A stretch of DNA of 64,000 nt from Penium margaritaceum (Eukaryota > Streptophyta > Zygnematophyceae > Desmidiales > Peniaceae): assembly GCA_023375785.1 (NCBI GenBank), contig SZWC01000811.1, positions 64,672 to 128,671 on the forward strand. Reading direction: 5' to 3'. Under the pieces are notes generated by a model. The model was given only the letters and a program-made list of their open reading frames with translations. It did no database searches and was not told the DNA's origin. Position numbers and translations under genes: made by a program. Of this stretch, positions 15,005 through 27,529 are shown one piece after another (positions within the stretch are counted from its first letter, which is position 1; the number at the start of each line of letters is the position of its first letter).

Positions 15005-15059
15005 TGGCTTGGTTGAATAAGCGTCGGAGTCTCAAACAAAAGGTCGCGGGTTCAAACCC
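15005..15059 (+). promoter_or_regulatory. tRNA-like Pol III A box and B box inside solo LTR
   Basis: TGGCTTGGTTG (15005-15015) fits the tRNA A box, and GGTTCAAACCC (15049-15059) fits the B box, 33 nt apart as in real tRNA genes. The T arm nearly folds (15046-15050 with 15058-15062, one mismatch) and a T run follows at 15074. The acceptor and anticodon stems do not pair properly, so this is a tRNA-derived relic or internal promoter rather than a working tRNA gene. Confidence 0.5.
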
Positions 15060-15192
15060 CACGACGGCCGCAATTTTCTTTGTGGCCAAAACTGGGACAT
15101 GAAGCTTCTAGGAAGCTTACTAGAGCCTGCCTTGAGGATGACACTTAGCGGTCTAAGGACGCGCCAAGTAGGACTGTAGGTTGAGGTTGGCT

Positions 15193-15245
15193 CCAATGGA
15201 ACCACTAAACGCAGAAGCTTTAGCAAAGCTCTACAAGTATAAAAG
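15193..15245 (+). promoter_or_regulatory. CCAAT and TATA motifs of solo LTR
   Basis: CCAAT lies at 15193-15197 and TATAAAAG at 15238-15245. The order and spacing of about 40 bp suit a Pol II promoter reading on the plus strand, with transcription expected to start some 25-35 bp downstream. The promoter call is inferred from motifs only. Confidence 0.55.
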
Positions 15246-15491
15246 CCTGTACCTTGCATGCATCCATTTACAGTTCTTGCCTTTGAGACTCCTCAAAGAG
15301 TGTCCAACCAAAGGTAAACACTAAAGACCAGCATGCGGACTTCGTGAGGTTGCAAACCAAACGAACCTAAAGTGTGGATCCCTCATTTGAGGCTGATATG
15401 TTATCTTGGTTACAATACCAAGAGCGGTTGGCGGCCTCCCATGTTGGGACCCGTTTTCTAGACCGTTGCTATCCGGCGCATTGACACTTTG

Positions 15492-18400
15492 CTCATGGTC
15501 AGTGACATATGCCTACTTTGGTTTGTCATTGTGCATGGTATCCACACCGCACCACAACATATTGTGCATTGTTTCTCCCTCTGACCATTTGTGACTCGTA
15601 TTATGAGTTGTCAACGTTGACCACACACAGCGGATTTCTTTGGTCAAAGGCAGTACATATGCCTACTTTGGTCGGTCATTGTGCATGGTATCCACACCGC
15701 ACCACAACATATTGTGCATTGTTTCTCCCTCTGACCATTTGTGACTCGTATTATGAGTTGTCAACGTTGACCACACACAGCGGATTTCTTTGGTCAAAGG
15801 CAGTACATATGCCTACTTTGGTCGGTCATTGTGCATGGTAGCCACACCGCGCTACTACTGATTGAAGGTCGTTGTACTTGCTAGTTGATAACTGATATTC
15901 CCAGACCATTGTTTCTCCCCCTGAACGTTTGTGACTCCTGGTATGGTTGGTGAACGTTGACTACTCATATTGAAATTCTTTGGTCATGGTCAGTGACATA
16001 TGCGTACTTTGGTTGTTTGGTGTGCATAGTAGCCACGCCGTGCCACTACGTATTGAATTTCTTTGTCCTTTCTAGTTGATACTTTGGGTTCCCAAACCTT
16101 TGTCTCTCCCTCAGACCATTTGTGACTCGTGTTATAAGTTTTCGATGCTGACTACACATAGTTGACTTCTTCGGTCATAGTAAGTGACATGTGCATCATT
16201 TGGTTGGTCACTGTGCACGCTAGCCACACCGTGCCACTACTTGTAGAAGGTCTTTACACTTGCTAGTTGATAACCAGTGTTTCCAAGCCATTGCTTCCCC
16301 CCCCTGACCATTTGTGACTCGTGTTATGGGTTGTGAACATTGACCACCCATATTGAAATTATTTGGTCATTTGGCCTGGTTTGGTTTGTCACTGTACATG
16401 GTTACCACGCAGTGTCACTACGTATTGAAGGTCTTCGTTCTTTCTAGTGGATAGCTATTCTTCCCAAACCATTGTTACACCCTCTGACTATCTGTGACTC
16501 GTGTTGTGAGTTGATAACATTGACCACATAAAGTGATATTCTTTGGTCATGGTCAGTGACATATGCATACTTTGGTTGGTCACTGTGGATTGTAGCCACA
16601 CTGTGCCACTACATATTGAAGGTATTTGTACTTGCTAGTCGATAAATAGTATTCACAAACCATTATCTTCCACTCTGACCATTTGTGACTCGTGTTATGA
16701 GTTGTCCACGTTTACCACACATAGTGACATTTTTTGTTCATGGTCAGTGACATATGCCTACTTTGGTTGGTCATTGTGCATGGTATCCACACCGTGCCAC
16801 AACGTTTTGACAGTCATTGTGCTTGCTAGTTGATGCCTGGTGTTCCTAAACCATAGTTTCCCCCCTGACCATTTGTGACTCGTATTATGAGTTGTCAAAG
16901 TTGACCATACACAGCGGATTTCTTTGGTCAAAGGCAGTACATATGCCTACTTTGGTCGGTCGTTGTGCATGGTAGCAACACTGTGCTACTACTGATTGAA
17001 TGTCGTTGTACATCCTAGTTGAGAACTGATATTCCCAGACCATTGTTCCCCCCTCTTACGGTTTGTGACTCGTATTATGGTTAGCGAACGTTGACCACCC
17101 ACATTGAAACATTTTGGTCATGGTCAATGACATATCCCTATATTGGTTGTTTGGTGTGCATTGTAGCCACACCGTGCCACTACATATTGAATTTTGCTGC
17201 CCTTTCTAGTCGATACATAGGATTCCCAAACCATTGTCTCTCCCTCTGATCATTTTTGACTCGTGTTATGAGTTGTCAATGTTGACCACACATAGTGGAC
17301 TTATTCGGTCATAGTCAGTGACATATGCATCATTTGGTTGGTCACTGTGCATGCTAGCCACACCGTACCACTACTTGTTGAAGGTCTTTATACTTGCTAG
17401 TTGATAACTATTGATCCAAAACCATTGTTTCCCCCTCAAACCATTTGTGACTCGTGTTATGGGTTGTGAACTTTGACCACCCATATTGAAATTCTTTGGT
17501 CATGGTCAGTAACATATGCCTAGTGTGGTTTGTCACTATACATGGTTACCACGCCGTGTCTCTATGTATTGAAGGTTGTTGTGCTTTCTAGTTGATAGCA
17601 AGTCTTCCGAAACCATTGTTACCCCCTCTGACTATCTGTGACTCGTGTTGTGAGTTGTCATATTGACCACATGAAGTGAAATTCTTTGGTTACGGTCAGT
17701 GACATATGCATGCTTTGGTTGGTCAACGTGCATTGTAGCAACACTGTGCCACTACATAATATTTGTACTTGCTACTTGATAACTAGTATTCACAATCCAT
17801 TCTCTTGCACTCTGACCATTTGTGACTCGTGTTTTGAGTTGGCAAAGTTTACCACACATAGTGACATTCTTTGGTCATGGTAAGTGACATATGCCTACTT
17901 TGGTTTGGCATCGTGCATGGTATCCACACTGTGCCACAACTTGTTGAAGGTCATTGTTATTGCTAGTTGATACCTGGTGTTCCCAAATCATAGTTTTCCC
18001 CCATTGACCATTTGTGACTCCTATTATGAGTTGTCGATGTTGACCACACACAGCGAATTTCTTTGGTCAAGGCAGAACATATGCCTACTTTGGTCGGTCA
18101 TTGTGCATGGTAGCCGCACCGTGCTACTACTGATTGAAGGTCGTTGTACTTCCTAGTGGAGAACAGATATTCTCAGACCATTGTTCCCCCCTCTGACCGT
18201 TTGTGACCCGTGTTATGGTTGGTGAACGTTGCCCACCCATATTGATATTATTTGGTCGTGGTCCGAGACATGTCTCTAGTTTGGTTGTTTGGTGTGCATA
18301 GTAGCCACACCGTCCCACTACGTGTTTAAGTTCTTGTATTTTCCAGTCAATACATATGGTTCCCAAACCATTGTCTCTCCCTCTAACCATTTGTGACTCG

Positions 18401-21400
18401 TGTTATGAGTTGTCAATGCTGACCACACATAGTGGAATTCTTTGGTCATAGTAAGTGATGTATGCATCCTTTGGTTTCTCGCTGTGCACGCTAGCCACTC
18501 CGTGTCACTGCTTGTTGAATGTCTTTGTACTTGCTAGTTGATAATTAGTTATCCCAACCCATTGTTTCCGCCCCTGACCATTTGTGACTCGTGTTTTGGG
18601 TTGTGAACGATGACCACCCATATTGAAATTCTTTCGTCATGTTCAGTGACATATGCCTATTTTGGTTTGTCACTGTACATGGTTACCATGTCGTGTATCT
18701 ATGTATTAAAGGTCTTTGTGCTTTCTAGTTGATAGCTAGTCTTCCCAAACCATTTGTACCCCCATCTGACTATCTGTGACTCGTGTTGTGAGTTGTCAAC
18801 GTTGATCAAATGAAGTGAAATTCGTCGGTCATAGTCAGTGACATATGCCTACTTTGGTTGGTCATCGTCATGGTATCCACACCGTGCCACAACTTATTGA
18901 AGGTCCTTGTGCTTGCTAGTTCATACCCGGTGTTCCCAACCCATTGTTGACCCCTCTGACCATTTGTGACTTGTATTATGAGTTGTCAACGTTGACCACA
19001 CACAGCGGATTTCTTTACTCAAATGCAGTATATATGCCTACTTTGGCCAGTCATTGTGCATGGTAGCCACACCGTGCTACTACTGATAAAAGGTTGTTCT
19101 ACTTGCTAGTTGACAACAGATATTCCCAGACCATTGTTTCCCCCTCTGACCGTTTGTGACTCGTGTTATGGTTGGTGAACGTTGACCACCCATATCGAAA
19201 TTCTTTGGTCATGGTTAGTGACATATGCCTAGTTTGGTTATTTGGTGTGCATAGTAGCCACTCCGTGCCACTACATATTGAAGTTCCTTGTCCTTTCTAG
19301 TCCATACATAGGGTTCCCAAACCATTGTCTCTCCCTCTCACCATTTGTGACTCGTGTTATGAGTTGCAATGTTGACCACACATAGTGGACTAATTCGGTC
19401 AAAGTCCATGTTGTATGCATCCTTTGGCTGGTCACTGTGCACGCTAACCACACGGAGCCAATACTTCTTGAAGGTCTTTGTACTTGCTAGTTGATAACTA
19501 GAAACTGGGTGTCCCCAACCCATTGTTTCCCCCTCCGACCATTTGTGAATCCTGTTATGAGTTTTCAACGTTGACCACACACTGTGAAATGCTTTTGGTC
19601 ATGGTTAGTGACATATGCCTACTTTGGTTTGTCATTGTACATGGTTACCACGCGGTTTCACTGCATTTTGAAGGTCTTTGTGCTTTCTAATTGATAGCTA
19701 GTGTTCCCAACCCATTGTTACCCCCCTCTGACTATTTGTGACTCGTGTTGTGACTTTTCAGCGTTGACCACATTAAGTGAAATTTGTTGGTCATGGTCAG
19801 TGACATATGCATACTTTGGTTGGTCACGGTGCATGGTAGCCACACTGTGCCACTACACATTGAAGGTATTTGTACTTGCTAGTCGATAACTAATACTCAC
19901 AAACCATTATCTTCCACTCTGACCATTTGTTACTCGTGTTCTCATGAGTCTACGTTTACCACACATAGTGACATTCTTTGGTTATGGTCTGTGACATATG
20001 CCTTTTTTGGTTGGTCATTGTGCATGGTATTCACTCTGTGCCACAACTTATTGAAGGTCCGTTGTGCTTGCTAGTTGATACCTGGTTGTCTCAAACCATT
20101 GTTTCCCCCTCTGACCATTTGTGACTCGTATTGTGAGTTGTCAACGATGACCACACACAGCATATGTCTTTGGTCAAAGGCAGTACATATGCCTACTTTA
20201 GGTGGTCTTTGTGCATGGTAGCCACACCGTGCTCCTATTGATTGAAGGTTGTTGTACTTGCTAGTTGAGAACTGAAATTCCCAGACCATTGTTTCCCCCT
20301 CTGACTGTTTTTGACTCGTGTTATGGTTGGTGAGCGTTGACCACCCATATTGAACTTATTTGATCATGGTCAGTGACATATGCCTAGTTTGGTTCTTTGG
20401 TGTGCATATTAGCCACACCATGCCACTATGTATCGAAGTTTGTTTTCCTTAATAATCAATACATTGGGTTTCCAAACCACTGTCTCTCCCTCTGACCATT
20501 TGTGACTCGTGTTGTGAGATGTCAGCATTGACCACATGAAGTGAAATTCGTTGGTCATGTTCAGTGACATATGCATACTTTGTTTGGTCACTGTGCATTG
20601 TATCCACACTGTGTCACTACATATTGAAGGTACTTGTACTTGCTAGTCGATAACTAGTATTCACAAACCATTATCTTCCACTCCAACCATTTGTGACTCA
20701 TGTTATGAGTTGTTAAAGTTTACCACACATAGTGACATTCTTTTGTCGTGGTCAGCACATATGCCTACTTTGGTTGTTCATCGTGCATGGTATGCACACC
20801 GTGCCAAAACTTATTAAAGGTCATTGTGCTTGCTAGTTGACACTTGGTGTTCCCAAACCATAGTTTCCCCCTCTGACCATTTGTGACTCGTATTATGAGT
20901 TGTCAACGTTGACCACACACAACAGATTTCTTTGGTCAAAGGCAGTACGTATGCCTACTTTGGTCGGTCATTGTGCATGGTAACCACAATATTCTACTAG
21001 TGATTGAAGGCTGTTGTACTTGCTAGTTGAGAACTGATATTCCCAGACCATTGTTTTCCCCTCAGACCGTTTGTGACTCGTGTTATGGTTGGTGAATGTT
21101 GACCACCCATGTTGAAATTCTTTGGTCATGCTCAGTGAGATATGCCTAGTTTGGTTGTTTGGTGTATATAGTAGCCACACCTTGTAACTACGTGTTGAAG
21201 TGCTTTGTCCTTTCTATTTGATACATAGGGTTCCCAAACCATTGTCTCTCCCTCTGACCATTTGTGACTCATGTAATGAGTTGTCAATGTTGACCACACA
21301 TAGTGGACTTCTTTGGTCATAGTCAGTGACGTATGCATCTTGTGGTTGGTCACAGTGCACGCTAGCCACACCGTGCCACTACTTGTTGAACGTCCTTGTA

Positions 21401-24400
21401 CTTGCTAGAAGGTAAGTAGTGTTCCCAATCCATTGTTTCCCCCTCAGGCCATTTGTGACTTGTGTTATAAGTTTTCAACTTTGACCACACACTGTGAAAT
21501 TCTGTTGGTCATGGTTAGTGACATATGCCGACTTTGGTTTGTCACTGTACATGGTTACCATGCCGTCTCACTATGTATTCAAGGTCTTTGTACTTTCTAG
21601 TCGATAGGTAGTCTTCCGAAACCATTGTTACCCCCTCTGACTATCTGTGACTCATGTTGTGAGTTGTTAACATTGACCGCAAGAAGTGAAATTCTTCGGT
21701 CATGGTCAGTGACACATGCATACTTTGGTTGGTCACTATGCATTGTAGCCACACTGTGCCATGACATGTGGACGGTATTTGTGCTTGCTAGTCAATAACT
21801 AGTATTCACAAACCATTATCTTCCACTCTGACCATTTGTGACTCGTGTTATGAGATGTCAAAGTTTACCACACATAGTGACATCCTTTGGTCATGGTCAC
21901 TGACATATCCCTACTTTGTTTGGTCATCGTGCATGGTATCCACAACGTGCTACTTCTGACTGAAGGTCGTTGTACTTGCTAGTTGAGAACTGATATTCCC
22001 GGACCATTGTTTCCCCCTCTGACCGTTTGTGACTCGTGTCATGGTTGGTGAACGTTGACCACCCATACTGAATATATTTGGTCATGGTCAGTGACATATG
22101 CCTAGTCTGGTTGTTTTGTGTGCATAGTAGCCACACCGTGCCACTATGTCTTGAAGTTCCTTGTCCTTTCTAGTCAATACATAGGGTTCCCAAACCATTG
22201 TCTCTCCCTCTGACCATTTGTGACTCGTGTGATGAGTTGTCAATGTATACCACACATAGCGGACTTCTTCGGTCATAGTCAATGACGTATGCATCCTTTG
22301 GTTGGTCACTGTGCACGCTAGCCACACTGTGCCACTACTTGTTGAAGGTCTTTGTACTTGCCAGTTGATAACTAGTGTTCGCAACCCATTGTTTCCCCCT
22401 CTGACTACTTGTGACTCGTGTTATGGGTTGTGAACGTTGACCACACATAGCAGATTTCTTTGGTCAAAGGCAGTACATATGCCGACTTTGATCCGTCACT
22501 ATGCATGGTAGCCACACTATGCTACTACTGATTGAAGGCCGTTGTACTTGCTAGTTGATAACTCATATTCCTAGACCATTGTTTCCCCCTCTGACCGTTT
22601 TTGACGCGTGTTCTGGTTGGTGAACGTTGACCACCCATATTGAAATTCTTTGGTCATGGTCCCTGACATATGCCTAGTTTGGTTGTTTGGTATGCATAGT
22701 ATTCACAACGTGCCACCACGTATTTAAGTTCTTCGTCCTTTCTATTCAATACATAAGGTTCCCTGACCATTGTCTCTCCCTCTGACCATTTGTGACTCGT
22801 GTTATGACTTGTCAATGTTGACCACACATAGTGGACTTCTTCAGTCATAGTCAGTGACATGTGCATCCTTTGGTTGGTCACTGTGCACTCTAGCGACACC
22901 ATGCAACTACTTGTTGAAGGTCTTTGTACTTGCTAGTTGATAACTAGTGTTCTCAACCCATTGTTTCCCCCTCTTTCCATTTGTGACTCCTGTTATGAGT
23001 TTTCAAATTTGACCACACTATGAAATTCTTGTGGTCATGGTTAGTGACATATGCTTACTTTGGTTTGTCACTTTACATGGTTACAATGCCGGGTCAATAC
23101 GTGTTGAAGGTTTTTGTTCTTTCCTGTTGATAGCTAGTCTTCCCAAACCATTGTCACCCCCTCTGACTATCTGTGACTCGTGTTGTGAGTTATCAACATC
23201 TTCCACATGAAGTGAAATTCTTTGGTCATGGTCAGTGACATATGCATACTTTGGTTGGTCACTGTGCATTGTCGCCACACAGTGCCACTACATAAGGAAG
23301 GTATTTTTACTTGCTAGTCGACAACTAGTATTCACAAACCATTATCTTCTACTCTGACCATTTGTGACTCGTGTTATGAGTTGTCAAAATATGCCATACA
23401 TAGTGACATTCTTTGGTCATGGCCAATGACATATGCCTACTTTGGTTGGTCATCGTGCATGGTATCCACACCGTGCCACAATTCATTGAAGGTCCTTGTG
23501 CTTTCTAGTTGATACCTGGTGTTCCCAAATCATTGTTTCCCCCTCAGACCTTTTGTGACTCGTATTATGAGTTGTCAACGTTGACCACACACAGTGATTT
23601 TCTTTGGTCAAAGGCAGTACATATGCCTACTTTGGTCAGTCATTGTGCATGATAGCCACACCGTGCTACTACTCATTGAAGGTCGTTGTACTTGCTAGTT
23701 GAGAACTGATATTCCCAGACCATTGTTTCCCACTATGACCGTTTGTGACTCGTGTTATGGTTGGTGAACGTTGACCACCCATATTGAAATGATATGGTCA
23801 TGATCAGTGACATATGCCTAGTTTGGTTGTTTGGTGTGCATAGTAGCCAAAACTGTACCCCAACGTATTGAACTTCTTTGTCCTTTAGAGTCAATACATA
23901 GGGTTCCCAAACCATTTTCTCTGTCTCTGACGGTTTGTGACTCGTGTTATGAGTTGTCAATGTTGACCACACATAGTGGATTTCTTTGGTCATAGTCACT
24001 GACGTATGCATCCTTTGATTGGTCACTGTGCATGCTAGCCACACCGTGCCACTACTTGTTGAAGGTCATTGTACTTGCTAGTTGATAACTAGTGTTCCCA
24101 ACCCATTGTTTTCCCCTGCGACCATTTGTGAATCGTGTTATGAGTTTTCAACGTTGACCACACACTGTGAAATCCTTCTAGTCATGGTTAGTTACATATG
24201 CCTACTTTGGTTTGTCACTGTACATGGTTGCCACGTTGTGTTCCTACGTATTGAATGTATTTGTGCTTTCTAGATGATAGCTAGTCTTCCCAAACAATTG
24301 TTGCCCCCTTCTGACTATGTGTGACTCGTGTTGTGAGTTGTCAACGTTGACCACATGAAGTGAAATTCATTGGTCATGGTAAGTGGTAAATGCATACTTT

Positions 24401-26978
24401 GGTTGGTCACTCTGCATGGTACCCACACAGTGCCACTACATATTGAAGATGTTTGTACTTGCTAGTTGATGAATAGTATTCACAAACCATTATCTTCCAC
24501 TCTGACCAGTCATGATTCGTGTTATGAGTTGTCAAAGTATACCACATGTAGTGACATTCTTTGGTCATCGTCAGTGACATATGCCTATTTTGGTTGCTCA
24601 TGATGCATGGTATCCACAGCGTGCCACAACGTGTTGAAGGTCCTTGTACTTTCTAGTTGATACCTGGTGTTCCCAAACCATTGTTTCCCCCTCTGACCAT
24701 TTGTGACTCGTGTTATGAGTTGTCAACGTTGACCACACACTGCGGATTTCTTTGGTCAAGGGCAGTATATACGCCTACTTTGGTCGGTTGTTGTGCATGG
24801 CAGCCACACCGTGCTACTAGTGATTGAAGGTCGTTGTACTTGCTAGTTGAGAACTGTTATTCCCAGACCATTGTTTCCCCCTCTGACCATTTGTGGCTCC
24901 TGTTATGTTTGGTGAATGTTGACCATCCACATTAAAAAAAAATTGGTCATGGTCACTGACATATGCCTAGTTTTGTTGTTTGGTGTGCATAATAACTACA
25001 CCGTGCCACTACGTATTGAAGTTCTTTGACCTTTGTAGTCGATACATAGCGTTCCCAAACCATTGTCTCTCCGTCTGACAATTTGTGACTCGTGTTATGA
25101 GTTGTCAAGGTTGACCACACATAGTGGACTTCTTGGGTCATAGTCAGTGACGTATGCATTCTTTGGTTGGTCACTGTGCACGCTAGCCACACCCCGCCAC
25201 TACTTGTTGAAGGTCTCTGTACTTGCTAGTTGATAACCAGTGTTCCCAACCCATTGTTTCCCCCTCAGACCACTTGGGACTCTTGTTATGAGTTTTCAAC
25301 GTTGACTATCCATATTGAAAGTTTTTGGTCATGGTCAGTAACATATGCCTAGTTTGCTTTGTCACTCTACATGCTTACCACTCCATGTCACTACATATTG
25401 AAGGTCTTTGTGCTTTCTAGTTGATAGCTAGTCTTCCCAAACGATTGTTACTTCCCTCTGACTATCTGTGACTCGTGTTGTGAGTTGTCAACGATTACCA
25501 CATGAATTGAAATTCTTTGGTCATGGTCAGTGACACGTGCATACTTCGATTTTTCATTGTGCATGGTAGCCACACCGTGCCACTACTTATTGAAGATATT
25601 TGTACTTTCTAGTCAATAACTAGTATTCACAACCCATTACCTTCCACCATGACCATTTGTGACTCGTGTTATGAGTTGTCAATATTTACCGCATATAGTG
25701 ACATTCTTTGTTCATGGTCAGTGACATATGCCTATTTTGGTTGGTCATCGTGCATGGTATCCACACCGTGCCACAACTTATGGAAGATCCTTCTGCTTGC
25801 TAGTTTATACCTGGTGTTCCCAACCCATTGTTTCCCCCTCTCACCATTTGTGACTCATGTTATGAGTTGTCAATGTTAACCACACGCAGCGGATTTCTTT
25901 GGTCAAAGGCAGTACATATGCCTACATTGGTCGGTCATTATGCATGGTAGCCACACCGTGCTACTACTGATTGAAGGTCGTTGTACTTGCTAGATGAGAA
26001 CAGATATTCCTAGACAATTGTTTCCCCCTCTGACCGTTTGTGCCTCGTGTTATGGTTGGTGAACTTTGACCACGCATATTCAAATTGTTTTCTCATGGCC
26101 AGTGACATATGCCTAGTTTGGTTGTTTGGTGTGCCTAGTAGCCACACCGTGCCACTATGTATTGAAGTTCTTTGTCTTTTCTAGTCGATACACAGGGTTC
26201 CCAAACCGTTGTCTCTCCCTTTGACCTTTGTGACTCGTGTTATGAGTTGTCAATGTTGACCACACATAGTGGAATTCTTCTGTCATAGTCATTGACGTGT
26301 GCATCATTTGGTTGGTCACTATGCACGCTAGCCACACCGTGCCACTACTTGTTGAAGGTCTTTGTACTTCCTAGTTCATAACTAGTGTTCCCAACCCATT
26401 GTTCCCCCTCTGATCAGTTATGACTCGTGTTATGAGTTTTCAACATTGACCACACACTGTGAAATTCGTTTGGTCATGGTTAGTGACATATGCCTAGTTT
26501 GGTTTGTCATTGTACATGGTTACCACGCCATGTCACTACGTATTGAAGGTCTTTGTGCTTTGTAGTTGATAGCTAGTCTTCCCAAACCATTGTTATCCCC
26601 CTCTAAGTATCTGTGACTCGTGTTGTGAGTTGTCAACGTTGACCACATGAAGTGAAATTCTTTGGTCATGGTCAGTGACATATGCATACTTTGTTTTCTC
26701 ACTGTGCATGTTAGCCACAGTGTGCAAGTACATATTGAAGGTATTTGTACTTGTTAGTTGATAACTAGTATTCACGGACCATTGTCTTCCACTATGACCA
26801 TTTATGACTCGTGTTATGAGTTGTCAAGGTTCACCAAACATAGTGACATTTTTTGGTCATGGTCAATGACATATGCCTACTTTGGTTGGTCATCGTGCAT
26901 GGTATCCACACCGTGCCACAACGTATTGAAGGTCCTTGTGCTTGCTATTTGATACCAAGTGTTCCCAAACCATTGTTT
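15492..26978 (+). repeat. Satellite array, block 2
   Basis: The array continues in the same orientation. It opens with a 150-bp duplicated unit (15509-15808). Class A is A2 at about 16.3, 17.5 and 18.6 kb, A1 at about 19.6, 21.5, 23.0, 24.1 and 26.4 kb, and mixed near 22.4 and 25.3 kb. Irregular units include a B/C hybrid near 18845, an F-to-B jump near 20.5 kb that drops most of F and all of A, a C/D hybrid near 21.94 kb and an A/D hybrid near 22.44 kb. No genes are seen. The block ends in a C monomer that runs into a C homopolymer and the assembly gap. Confidence 0.95.
15509..15808 (+). repeat. Two-copy tandem duplication of a shortened 150-bp monomer
   Basis: Units 15509-15658 and 15659-15808 differ at only two adjacent bases that I can see. 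Each is a C/D hybrid in which about 41 bp of the C monomer end is missing, at the join CATATTGTGCATTG, giving 150 bp in place of 191. The near identity shows a very recent duplication right beside the solo LTR. Confidence 0.9.
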
Positions 26979-27168
26979 CCCCCCCCCCCCCGGCNNNNNN
27001 NNNNNNNNNNNNNNNNNNNNNNNNNNNNNNNNNNNNNNNNNNNNNNNNNNNNNNNNNNNNNNNNNNNNNNNNNNNNNNNNNNNNNNNNNNNNNNNNNNNN
27101 NNNNNNNNNNNNNNNNNNNNNNNNNNNNNNNNNNNNNNNNNNNNNNNNNNNNAGGGGGGGGGGGGGGG
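26979..27168. other. Assembly gap (158 N) between a C run and a G run
   Basis: Thirteen C residues at 26979-26991 are followed by GGC, then N from 26995 to 27152, then A and fifteen G residues at 27154-27168. The satellite to the left normally has only about five C at this spot. The gap hides the left end of the Ty3/gypsy element. The C and G runs may be real hairpin-forming sequence or a consensus artefact at the contig ends. Confidence 0.95.
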
Positions 27169-27529
27169 CAGTAGGAGCGGACAGTGCTGGTGGAGGAGGG
27201 AGGACAGCTTGAATCCCGGAGGAGACGCGTCGTGGCTGTGGGAGGGACGAGCATGAGGGAAGATGTGTGGCAATTTCCTCCAGGGTCCAGCCGTGATTTG
27301 TGGGATTGTAGCGGTGCTCCTACTGGAGACCGTCAGTGGGAAGAGTAGGGGATGTTTCCGCGGCCTCCAGATCCGCAGAGTGGGACTCAACCAGCAGTTG
27401 GTGCGTGATGTCCTACTCGTCCTCAGTAAACTCGCGAGCAACACCTTCCCACTGGGGTTTGGCATCGCTGGATGGAGAGGGTTGGAGCGGAGAGCTCGTG
27501 GGCTCTGCGTGCCGATCCGTGCAGGTCGG

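Larger units (their letters stand above)
14834..15486 (+). mobile_element. Solo LTR of an LTR retrotransposon
   Basis: This 653-bp non-satellite insert interrupts a C monomer. It begins TGTTGAA and ends ATTGACA, so it has TG...CA ends with a short imperfect inverted terminal repeat. The flanking 5-mers CTTTT (14829-14833) and CTTTG (15487-15491) match at four of five bases, which fits a slightly decayed target duplication. It holds CCAAT and TATA motifs in normal order (15193-15245) and a tRNA-like segment (15005-15059). There is no internal region and no second LTR, so it is best read as a solo LTR left by recombination between two LTRs. It does not match the copia or gypsy LTRs elsewhere in the window, so its superfamily is unknown. 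Confidence 0.75.

Noticed and set aside
14998-15070. A working tRNA gene in the solo LTR
   Set aside because: A and B boxes are good, but the acceptor ends do not pair and the anticodon stem is poor, so only a tRNA-like relic is supported.
27153-27529. Integrase at the left end of gypsy copy 1
   Set aside because: I looked for a zinc-binding module or catalytic core between RNase H and the gap and found none in about 360 bp.
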